From CAZVKN01 sp964627035 (GTDB lineage Bacteria; Electryoneota; AABM5-125-24; Hatepunaeales; Hatepunaeaceae): 64,000 bases of DNA. The notes beneath the pieces are model-generated. The model did not search any database. It saw nothing but the letters and a program-made list of their open reading frames with translations, and had not been told where the DNA came from. Positions 18,772-25,986 of the stretch are shown here, in pieces. Both the position numbers and the translations under genes were made by a program. Positions within the stretch are counted from its first letter, which is position 1, and each line of letters begins with the position of its first letter. The DNA lies in NCBI GenBank assembly GCA_964627035.1, contig CAZVKN010000011.1, positions 23,837 to 87,836 on the forward strand. The letters are read 5' to 3'.

Positions 18772-18827
18772 TGTAGTCGGACTTGTCTCAAGTCCGACCG
18801 TCGGGGTTGAGGACAACCCCGACTACA
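18772..18827. repeat. REP family A element (copy A4, compensatory stems) in the pyrR leader
   Basis: Same plan as A2/A3 but with different stem bases: left hairpin GTCGGACTTG-TCT-CAAGTCCGAC, right TCGGGGTTG-AGGA-CAACCCCGA, outer TGTAGTCG/CGACTACA. The right arm is followed by a T-rich run (ATTTTTACGTTTTT), which makes it terminator-like for + transcripts entering pyrR. Confidence 0.9.
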
Positions 18828-18850
18828 ATTTTTACGTTTTTGGAGAAGGA

Positions 18851-19402
18851 ATGCCGGATAAGATAGTTGAACGCATTTTAGATGCATCTTCAATGAAACG
18901 CACTCTCGCGCGGTTGGCATCTGAGATCGTGGAGGAGAACGACGGCTCATCGAAGCTTGCACTGATCGGCATCAGAACGCGCGGAGCACCCATTGCTGAA
19001 AGATTGGCTGAGATGATAGCCAATCTTGGAGACGGCGGGACGATTCCAGTCGGAATTCTCGACATCACCCTGTACCGTGACGATTTTGCCATGTCTCGCA
19101 AGACGCCACAGGTTCGGGCGACGGACATACCATTTGAGTTGAACGGTCGAAATATCGTTCTTGTTGATGATGTGCTATACACGGGAAGGACAGTACGGGC
19201 TGCAATCGAAGCAACCCTTGACAACGGCAGACCGGATCGTATTCAACTTGCGGTACTTGTAGATAGAAAAGAGGAACGGGAAATGCCGATTCAGGGTGAT
19301 TTTATCGGCAAGTCGGTTCACATCGCACCTGGGCAGACGATTCGGGTGCGCGTCAAAGAGGTTGACGAAATTGATGAAGTTGTTATAGTGGAGAAAGAGT
19401 GA
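18851..19402 (+). CDS. pyrR: PyrR pyrimidine operon regulator / uracil phosphoribosyltransferase
   Basis: A 183-residue protein with the PRPP-binding signature VLVDDVLYTGRTVRAAIEA near residue 100 and the RNA-binding-style N-terminus (SMKRTLARLASEIVEEN, IRTRGAPIAERLAE). In other bacteria PyrR binds UMP and pyr mRNA to promote transcription termination, and it also salvages uracil. GGAGAAGG gives a strong ribosome site. It overlaps pyrB by 4 bases. I could not identify a PyrR-binding loop in the short leader, which is largely occupied by a repeat. Confidence 0.94.
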   Translation: MPDKIVERILDASSMKRTLARLASEIVEENDGSSKLALIGIRTRGAPIAERLAEMIANLGDGGTIPVGILDITLYRDDFAMSRKTPQVRATDIPFELNGRNIVLVDDVLYTGRTVRAAIEATLDNGRPDRIQLAVLVDRKEEREMPIQGDFIGKSVHIAPGQTIRVRVKEVDEIDEVVIVEKE

Positions 19403-20334
19403 GCGCTGTACGTTTTAATCATCTGTTAGGTCTGTACGGAGTCAACAGTGAAAGCATCACCGAGATCCTCAACACTGCCGACGAATTCCTGAAGGTTCTC
19501 GACAGACCGATTCCCAAAGTCCCCTCACTACGGGGGCTGACAATTGCCAATGTCTTCTTTGAACCTTCAACCCGCACTCGGATTTCCTTCGAGCTTGCCG
19601 GTAAAAGATTATCTGCGGACATGATCAACTTTTCGGCAAGCGGTTCCAGTGTTGGTAAAGGTGAAACGTTGATTGACACCACCAGAACTATTGAAGCGAT
19701 GAAGGTTGATGCTGTGATAATCCGTCACTCCGCTCAAGGAGCACCGCACTTCCTTGCAGATCGGATCGGCGCATCAGTGATCAACGCCGGTGACGGTTGG
19801 CACGAGCATCCGACACAAGGACTGCTTGATATGCTTACTATTCGGCGGAAGACAGGACATTTCGATGGATTGAAAGTGCTGATCTTGGGCGATATAGCCC
19901 ATAGCCGCACCGCACGTTCAAATATCTACGGACTGAAAACTATGGGGGCAGAGGTAACTGTGTGCGGTCCTTCAACATTAATTCCGCGCGATATTGAGTC
20001 ACTTGGTGTAAATGTAACCTACGATCTTGCAGAAGGATTGACGTGGTGTAATGTTGTCAATGTGCTCCGGTTACAGCTTGAGCGGATGCGCCAGGGATTG
20101 ATCCCATCACTTCGCGAGTACAGTAACCAATTTTGTCTGACACGAAGACGATTGGACGATGCAGGTAAAGATATTGTTGTAATGGCACCAGGTCCGATCA
20201 ATCGTGGAGTTGAAATTGACGGTGATGTAGCGGACGGTGAATCGTCGGTTATCGTGCAGCAGGTGACGCACGGGGTTGCGGTCAGAATGGCAGTGTTATA
20301 CTTAATTTCCGGTGGAGAGCAGATCAGTGAATAA
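19399..20334 (+). CDS. pyrB: Aspartate carbamoyltransferase catalytic subunit
   Basis: A 311-residue enzyme with a GTG start inside the pyrR stop. Carbamoyl-phosphate site FFEPSTRTRISFE lies near residues 52-64. GSSVGKGETL, HSAQGAPH, AGDGWHEHPTQGLLD and the C-terminal APGPINRGVEI are all conserved. It makes carbamoyl-aspartate in pyrimidine synthesis. No pyrI regulatory chain is present, which fits control by PyrR instead. Confidence 0.96.
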   Translation: MSAVRFNHLLGLYGVNSESITEILNTADEFLKVLDRPIPKVPSLRGLTIANVFFEPSTRTRISFELAGKRLSADMINFSASGSSVGKGETLIDTTRTIEAMKVDAVIIRHSAQGAPHFLADRIGASVINAGDGWHEHPTQGLLDMLTIRRKTGHFDGLKVLILGDIAHSRTARSNIYGLKTMGAEVTVCGPSTLIPRDIESLGVNVTYDLAEGLTWCNVVNVLRLQLERMRQGLIPSLREYSNQFCLTRRRLDDAGKDIVVMAPGPINRGVEIDGDVADGESSVIVQQVTHGVAVRMAVLYLISGGEQISE

Positions 20335-21646
20335 AACAACCGTTCCGCCCGACGGATGGCGGACAGAATCAACAGAAAACATCGCTATTAAAGGCGCAAG
20401 GCTGATAGATCCGGCAGTTGAATTGGATCAGGTCGCCGACATAATCATCAAGAACGGCATCATCGAAGAGATTGGAACTATCCCTGTCAGTTTCAGCGGA
20501 ACAGTTGTTGAAGCTGAGGGATGGATTGTTATCCCCGGTCTGTTTGACATGCATGTCCATCTGCGTGAACCGGGCTACGAATACAAGGAGACTGTCCAGA
20601 GTGGCGGAAGCGCAGCAGCCGTCGGCGGATTCACCGGAGTAGCCTGTATGCCGAACACTAATCCCGCAATTGACAATCCCGGAATCGTACAATTTGTTCA
20701 GGATCAGGCTGTCGGTCTTCCTGTAGAAGTGCATCCTATTCCTGCGGTGACGCGTGGGCGATCCGGAGAGTCACTCGTTGACTTCGGTGAGCTTGCACAG
20801 GCAGGTGCCACGGCATTCTCCGACGATGGCGACCCGATTGATTCGGCTGAACTGATGCGTCGGGCGATGGAATACTGCAAAATGTTGGATGCGGTTATAA
20901 TCGAACATTGTGAGGAGTCCACTCTCAGCGGGAAAGGCGTCATGGACGAGGGAGAAATGTCAACCCGGCTTGGGCTTCCCGGCTGGCCCTCGATTGCTGA
21001 GGAGATAGCGCTTGAAAGAGCTATCAGATTGGCTGAATTTGTCGGTGCAAGATTTCATGCAGCGCATATTTCAACAGCAGCGTCAGTGGAACTAATTCGT
21101 CAGGCTAAGGCTCGCGGTGTCCAGATTACTGCTGAGGTATGCACACACCACCTGACGCTCGACAGCACTATGTTGGACGGTTATGACAGTGATCTGAAGG
21201 TCAATCCTCCTTTAAGAACGACAGATGACATTGAAGCTCTGATAGAAGCGTTAGCTGATGGGACAATTGAAGCAATTGCTACCGATCATGCTCCCCATGC
21301 GAGGCATGAAAAGGAGGTAGAGTTTATCTATGCCCCGTTTGGAATGCTCGGTCTGGAGACCGCTGTCGGGGTGGTCATGACCAAGCTAATTGAAGCAGGC
21401 AGATTGACACTCAATCGGATGATCGAGGCAATGAGTGCTGCACCACGCAAGATACTGAACTTACCAAAGGTGACCATCAGTGAGGGGCAGATTGCAAACT
21501 TATCACTGATTGATCCGAATGAAACGTGGACGGTTGACCGTGCGAAGATGGTGTCAAAGTCGGACAATACGCCGTATCACGGTTGGGATTTGACCGGACG
21601 AGCACGCGGTGTGGTGAACTTCGACATCGCCTGGATACGGGAATAA
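20327..21646 (+). CDS. pyrC: Dihydroorotase (type I)
   Basis: A 439-residue amidohydrolase. I chose the GTG at 20327, with GGAGAG 7 bases upstream, overlapping pyrB by 8 bases; another GTG at 20312 would bury the ribosome site. Metal ligands are visible in DMHVHLREPG (near residue 75), in EHCEES and AAHIST (His), and in ATDHAPH (Asp). It cyclises carbamoyl-aspartate to dihydroorotate. Stop codons and starts of the three pyr genes interlock, so they form one translationally coupled unit. Confidence 0.95.
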   Translation: MNKTTVPPDGWRTESTENIAIKGARLIDPAVELDQVADIIIKNGIIEEIGTIPVSFSGTVVEAEGWIVIPGLFDMHVHLREPGYEYKETVQSGGSAAAVGGFTGVACMPNTNPAIDNPGIVQFVQDQAVGLPVEVHPIPAVTRGRSGESLVDFGELAQAGATAFSDDGDPIDSAELMRRAMEYCKMLDAVIIEHCEESTLSGKGVMDEGEMSTRLGLPGWPSIAEEIALERAIRLAEFVGARFHAAHISTAASVELIRQAKARGVQITAEVCTHHLTLDSTMLDGYDSDLKVNPPLRTTDDIEALIEALADGTIEAIATDHAPHARHEKEVEFIYAPFGMLGLETAVGVVMTKLIEAGRLTLNRMIEAMSAAPRKILNLPKVTISEGQIANLSLIDPNETWTVDRAKMVSKSDNTPYHGWDLTGRARGVVNFDIAWIRE

Positions 21647-21672
21647 CGACCATTCTGAACCTTCGATTCCCC

Positions 21673-21722
21673 GGTGTCAGCCTGCCGTCATTTATCCGGT
21701 GTCAGTCCGCCGTGGCTGACAC
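21673..21722. repeat. REP family B palindromes, one partial and one complete (copy B3)
   Basis: A left half-copy at 21673-21690 is followed by a full palindrome at 21699-21722 (GTGTCAGTCC / GGCTGACAC). It lies in the pyrC-lepA spacer. Confidence 0.75.
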
Positions 21723-21751
21723 ATAACCTACGCAATAACAAATATATAGCT

Positions 21752-21774
21752 ATCAGATGCGGCGACCTGACAGC
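21752..21774. repeat. REP family B variant (copy B4)
   Basis: TCAGATGCGGCGACCTGA with a trailing CAGC. It has the GTCAGGTGCGGCGACCTGAC sub-type core also seen at 25240 and 44173. Confidence 0.65.
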
Positions 21775-21817
21775 GAAAAATTAAACCTATAACAGTAATG
21801 ATTATTCTATCACAGCG

Positions 21818-23641
21818 ATGGATATAAAACCGGAACATATTCGCAATTTTTGCATCATCGCCCATATTGATCACGGCAAGTCAACGCTTGCAGATCGTAT
21901 GCTGGAGTTGACCGGTGTGATTGACCCACGTGACGGAATGCCTCAGATGCTCGATGACATGGATTTGGAGCGTGAGCGTGGCATCACGATCAAGGCTCAT
22001 GCTGTGACGATGAATTATACCTCCTCTGTACAGCAGGGGGGGATTAAAGGGGGGGACACCTACCGCTTCAACCTGATTGACACTCCCGGGCACGTTGACT
22101 TCAGCTATGAAGTATCCCGCTCACTCGCAGCCTGTGAGGGTGCAGTGCTGCTCGTTGACGCATCTCAAGGAATCGAGGCACAGACAATCGCCAATGTCTA
22201 TCTCGCCATTGAGCATGATCTCGCAATCCTGCCTGTAATCAATAAGATTGACCTCCCGTCTGCTCGAGCGGATGAAGTCCGGCAACAGATTGTGGATTTG
22301 ATCGGATGTGAGCCTGAGGAAGTGTTGTCTGTCAGCGCAAAAGACGGCACAGGTGTTGCAGAACTGCTTGAATCAATCATTGATAGCGTTCCTGCACCGG
22401 CAGATGAGGTTGACAAACCTCTGCAGGCTTTGATTTTTGACTCACTGTTTGACAACTATCGCGGAGCAATCGCATACGTCAGGGTGGTCAGTGGTGTACT
22501 CAAGCCCGGCATGGAGCTGTTTTTTCATTCAACGGGCAGAAAATACCTGCTTGATGAAGTCGGTATCCTCAGGCTGAAGAAGTACAAGACAAAGCAGTTG
22601 GCTGCCGGAGAAGTCGGGTACATCATCCCCGGAAGCAAGAATGTCAGTGAAACTCGTGTCGGTGATACGGTCGGTGATACCGCAAATCCTCTGCCGAATC
22701 CTCTGTCCGGTTATCGCGAGCCTAAACCGATGGTTTTTTCCGGTCTGTTTCCGGCTGATGCAGATGAATATGAGCAGCTTCGTGACGCTTTGGCACGCCT
22801 TCAACTGAACGATGCATCGCTGCAATATGAGCCGGAGACTTCTGAAGCGCTCGGGTTTGGATTCCGCTGCGGGTTTCTCGGTCTGCTGCATCTCGAGATC
22901 ATTCAGGAGCGTTTGGAGCGTGAATACGGACTGAATCTGGTTTCGACTGTTCCAAGCGTGGAGTATCTGGTTACGGTTACCGATGGATCTGTCAAACGGG
23001 TGGATAATCCGGTTCATCTACCGCCTGTGGGTTCGATTGAGATGATCGAAGAACCGATTGTCAAAGCTCAGATCGTCTCCCCACCGGAATACATCGGCGC
23101 TATCATGCAGCTTGCGACTGAACGACGAGGGGAGTATGAGACAACCGAATACATTGACGAGAAACGGGCAATCCTTCACTACAAACTGCCGCTGACAGAG
23201 ATAATCTACGATTTTTACGACCGGTTGAAGTCAATCTCGCGGGGCTATGCCTCGTTGGATTACGAACATTACGGTCACATTGCGACGAAGATGGTACGGC
23301 TTGACATACTGCTGAACGGTGAACAGGTGGATGCTCTGTCGGTTATCGTGCATGAGGAAAAGGCGTATGCGTGGGGGAGACGCGTGGTTGACAAGCTTCG
23401 TAAAACCATCCCCCGCCAGATGTTTGAGGTGGCGATTCAGGCTGCGATAAGTTCACGGGTGATAGCTCGTTCTACAGTTCGGGCGTTGCGCAAGAATGTG
23501 CTTGCCAAGTGTTACGGTGGTGACGTCACGCGCAAGCGCAAGCTGCTTGAAAAGCAGAAGGAAGGGAAGAAGCGGATGAAGCGTGTCGGCCAGGTTGAGC
23601 TTCCGCAAGAGGCATTTCTGGCAATTCTCAAGACTGATTGA
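21818..23641 (+). CDS. lepA: Elongation factor 4 (LepA) ribosomal GTPase
   Basis: A 607-residue translational GTPase. G1 is AHIDHGKS, G3 is DTPGHVDF, G4 is NKIDLP, and the C-terminal LepA domain is intact (ARSTVRALRKNVLAKCYGGDVTRKRKLLEKQK). EF4 back-translocates or remodels stalled ribosomes. Between switch I and G3 the protein has about seven extra residues (VQQGGIKG) compared with the E. coli protein, encoded by a purine-rich GGGGGG-ATTAAA-GGGGGG stretch at 22030-22056 that looks repeat-derived. The ATG has only a weak ribosome site. Confidence 0.96.
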   Translation: MDIKPEHIRNFCIIAHIDHGKSTLADRMLELTGVIDPRDGMPQMLDDMDLERERGITIKAHAVTMNYTSSVQQGGIKGGDTYRFNLIDTPGHVDFSYEVSRSLAACEGAVLLVDASQGIEAQTIANVYLAIEHDLAILPVINKIDLPSARADEVRQQIVDLIGCEPEEVLSVSAKDGTGVAELLESIIDSVPAPADEVDKPLQALIFDSLFDNYRGAIAYVRVVSGVLKPGMELFFHSTGRKYLLDEVGILRLKKYKTKQLAAGEVGYIIPGSKNVSETRVGDTVGDTANPLPNPLSGYREPKPMVFSGLFPADADEYEQLRDALARLQLNDASLQYEPETSEALGFGFRCGFLGLLHLEIIQERLEREYGLNLVSTVPSVEYLVTVTDGSVKRVDNPVHLPPVGSIEMIEEPIVKAQIVSPPEYIGAIMQLATERRGEYETTEYIDEKRAILHYKLPLTEIIYDFYDRLKSISRGYASLDYEHYGHIATKMVRLDILLNGEQVDALSVIVHEEKAYAWGRRVVDKLRKTIPRQMFEVAIQAAISSRVIARSTVRALRKNVLAKCYGGDVTRKRKLLEKQKEGKKRMKRVGQVELPQEAFLAILKTD

Positions 23642-23657
23642 TTTATTGGGACTTAGC

Positions 23658-23685
23658 AACCACGAAGTACACGAAGAGCACGAAC
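23658..23685. repeat. ACACGAAG-type dispersed repeat (family F, partial)
   Basis: CAACCACGAAG.ACACGAAGAGCACGAA matches the left arm of the long hairpin at 40544-40612. Confidence 0.65.
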
Positions 23686-23693
23686 GTATTTGC

Positions 23694-23718
23694 GTCATTC
23701 CCGCGAAGGCGGGAATCC
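23694..23718. repeat. GTCATTCCCGC palindromic repeat
   Basis: ATTCCCGC-GAAG-GCGGGAAT, a perfect 8-bp stem with tetraloop. It resembles a repeat class common in many bacteria. Confidence 0.75.
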
Positions 23719-23737
23719 AGATCTCTGCTTGTTCTCC

Positions 23738-23763
23738 GCTGTCATACCGCTTCGCTTGACAGC
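23738..23763. repeat. REP family B palindrome (copy B5)
   Basis: GCTGTCA / TGACAGC stem around ACCGCTTCGCT. Confidence 0.8.
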
Positions 23764-23825
23764 TACCACTTGATTCTATTTAAAATAATACATACAATGA
23801 CAGTTTTTCAATTTGAGGTATAATA

Positions 23826-23954
23826 ATGGATAATACTAAAGAAGAACGAGGATCTCTATCTGGAGCCTACAAAGTTGGTTGTTTTATAGTCGTTATGATT
23901 ATAATTGCTCTACTTCTATGGGTCACTATGACATTCCTTTATAGCGGACACTAA
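23826..23954 (+). CDS. Small single-span membrane protein, 42 residues
   Basis: Begins MDNTKEERGSLSGAYKVG, continues with one hydrophobic helix (residues about 19-39) and ends FLYSGH. GAGG sits 7 bases before the ATG. The stop is 3 bases from the start of the next gene, a lipoprotein lacking its own clear ribosome site, so translation of the pair is probably coupled. I recognise no family. The ribosome site, composition and coupling support a real gene. Confidence 0.6.
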   Translation: MDNTKEERGSLSGAYKVGCFIVVMIIIALLLWVTMTFLYSGH

Positions 23955-23957
23955 TTG

Positions 23958-25175
23958 ATGAAGTTCACTGTTCAACGAAGAAGTCTGTTGATATTGGCAG
24001 TAACATTTTTGTTCCTGCTGCTTGGTTGTGCTTCTGAACAATCGTCACAGGGCAATACTGTAAAACAAGCTGATAACCGTAAATCTTCATACACCGACAG
24101 CACAACCCACAAACGAGATTCAATGAATGAAGTTTTTACCGATTCCGTTAAACCGGAAAGTGCTGAAGCTGATACTGTTACACCACACAAGACCATAAAC
24201 AATGACAGGAGAGTGATTCATAAGAGTCATCCTCTTTATCGCTATCCAACAACTCAGCTATTCCAGGTCTCAGTAGGTACCGTTTCTTCATCCAAGACTC
24301 GAAATTTGTTCAAGGATTCACTCCGTATTGATGTCTCTCTCGATACATTGAAATATACAGATATACCAAAATTCAACGAGTTTCCCTCTCCTGATGGCAG
24401 CAAAGCCGGTTTCCATGATCCTTATACTGGATGCTACTACACAGGGTCTTTCAACTCCTACAATGTATTTAATGCTTCTGAAATCTACGGTGATCTGGTA
24501 CTCAGTCGGGAGTATCATGTTGATTCACTAATCAAAGCCAAAACAACCAAACACAGCGCAAAATCACTGTACCCATTCGGTCGCTATGTTATCTGGCTGC
24601 CGGACAGATCGTGGCAATCGGGCGACAGCGAGTTTCACCCTGACAGCTTTGACGGTATCAGACGTTTGAAGCGACACGAGATAGACCCCCCCGATGTGAC
24701 AACGTTCCACTGGTTACTTGACTCTTTAATAAGAAGAGGCTATCCGGCTGAATCCCCGACTGACTCCATTGTTTACAAGGAAGGGTGTGCGGGAGATGAT
24801 TTTGGCGATATAGACTACTACCGTCTGCGATACGAGTCACTGTCTGACGATATGAAGAGTCAGTACGATATAATTGTCAAGCGAACGGACTCAATTTATC
24901 GGATAGTGAGTATAGTTCAGAATGTCAGACCACCTATGCGATTAGGCTATGAAGAGAGGAGACAGTGGGCGAAGAGTATGGGATTTTATTCCTCTAAAGC
25001 AGAGGATCGGGAATCACTTACGATTATGGGATCTGTGGATCTGCAGTTTGATGGTAGGTACGAGGTGATGATTTACCGATACAATAGTGGAGACGGTTTC
25101 CATGATTGGTCATACTACATAATGGGTGAAGATGGTAAAGTCGTCGGACGGAGTGAAAGAGGTAGTGGGTGTTGA
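23958..25175 (+). CDS. Lipoprotein of unknown function
   Basis: A 405-residue protein with a lipobox (FLFLLLGC at the end of the signal peptide). A long hydrophilic Ser/Thr/Asp-rich linker (residues about 25-85) follows, then a mixed domain rich in Tyr and Asp. No family is recognised. It probably sits on the periplasmic face of a membrane. A TTG one codon upstream could serve as start instead. The preceding 42-residue membrane protein is likely its translational leader. Confidence 0.6.
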   Translation: MKFTVQRRSLLILAVTFLFLLLGCASEQSSQGNTVKQADNRKSSYTDSTTHKRDSMNEVFTDSVKPESAEADTVTPHKTINNDRRVIHKSHPLYRYPTTQLFQVSVGTVSSSKTRNLFKDSLRIDVSLDTLKYTDIPKFNEFPSPDGSKAGFHDPYTGCYYTGSFNSYNVFNASEIYGDLVLSREYHVDSLIKAKTTKHSAKSLYPFGRYVIWLPDRSWQSGDSEFHPDSFDGIRRLKRHEIDPPDVTTFHWLLDSLIRRGYPAESPTDSIVYKEGCAGDDFGDIDYYRLRYESLSDDMKSQYDIIVKRTDSIYRIVSIVQNVRPPMRLGYEERRQWAKSMGFYSSKAEDRESLTIMGSVDLQFDGRYEVMIYRYNSGDGFHDWSYYIMGEDGKVVGRSERGSGC

Positions 25176-25239
25176 TGGATATTATCGCTATTGAAATGGA
25201 TTCCTATCGCAAATCTGTCTGATAGTAGTAATCGTCCAC

Positions 25240-25314
25240 TGTCAGGTGCGGCGACCTGACAGCCGTCACAATATAGTCAATAATTTGTGCTGTCAGCAAC
25301 GGCGTGCTGACAGC
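25240..25314. repeat. Two REP family B palindromes (copies B6 and B7)
   Basis: B6 at 25240-25263 has GTCAGGT-GCGGCG-ACCTGAC. B7 at 25289-25314 has GCTGTCAGCA/TGCTGACAGC. B7 overlaps the 3' end of the minus-strand gene that ends at 25293. Confidence 0.85.
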
Positions 25315-25559
25315 GGGAGAGATTGTTTCGTCACTTCGTTTCTCGCAATTGTAGATGTCAAGTATTCGTTCTTTAAGCTATCGTACACGTCATCATAGGA
25401 CAGATTCGTTGTCTCTAGAACTTCCCAGATTTTATCCATTTCTGAATATGGCATACTCCTAATCTCCTCCACAGTGAATATCACTTTTTCTGCAGCCTGC
25501 ACTGAATCGGCTATTAAAAGAAATAAAGATGATACTATTAGACAGAGCAGTTTTTTCAT
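25293..25559 (-). CDS. Small secreted protein with repeat-derived C-terminus
   Basis: An 88-residue protein. The ATG at 25559 has a perfect AGGAG 8 bases upstream and starts a signal peptide (KKLLCLIVSSLFLLIADSVQA). The mature part (EKVIFTVEEIRSMPYSEMD to SLKNEYL) is a short acidic helical segment. The last about 19 residues, TIARNEVTKQSLPLSARRC, come from intergenic repeat sequence: the ATTGCGAGAAACGAAGTGACGAA type repeat joined to REP B7. The native 3' end has thus probably been replaced by repeats. Function is unknown. Confidence 0.5.
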   Translation of the reverse strand: MKKLLCLIVSSLFLLIADSVQAAEKVIFTVEEIRSMPYSEMDKIWEVLETTNLSYDDVYDSLKNEYLTSTIARNEVTKQSLPLSARRC

Positions 25560-25924
25560 AACAATTCTCCTCACATAAATCAACTTTTCGAATTTGGGAT
25601 GCTTGATCCTTTCCATGATCTTGACCGCTGCTTCCACCCAATAATCTTTTTCACATGGGTTAAGCGACTCGTAGTTACATCTATTGAAACGTCAGCTCAG
25701 AGTGATTTTACACACTGTTAAGGTATTAACAATATCAGAGAATTCCAACGGTTGCGGCAATGGGGGGGAAATTAATGGTTCAGGAAACTTATTGAATACT
25801 CCTACATTACCTCATAACTCATTTGATTCCTCCCCAATAACCGCTATATTGTTCTGATTTTGTAATTGAGTGATTATGTAATTTTGTGATTAAATCTCCA
25901 AACACAAAATCATGAATCAAGAAT
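25560..25924. other. Intergenic, no gene seen
   Basis: This stretch is divergent between the small minus-strand gene and typA. No convincing reading frame or RNA was found. It must hold the promoters of both neighbours, but no clear -35/-10 pair stands out. Confidence 0.5.
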
Positions 25925-25976
25925 CGCACAATCACACAATCACATAATCACGTAATCAAGAATCACCTAATCACGG
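25862..25976. repeat. AATCAC-rich inverted repeat upstream of typA
   Basis: The left half (GTGATTATGTAATTTTGTGATT) is roughly complementary to the right half, a run of AATCAC units (AATCACACAATCACATAATCAC). It forms a low-complexity hairpin region 10 bases before the typA start. Confidence 0.6.
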
Positions 25977-25986
25977 ACCATATAAA

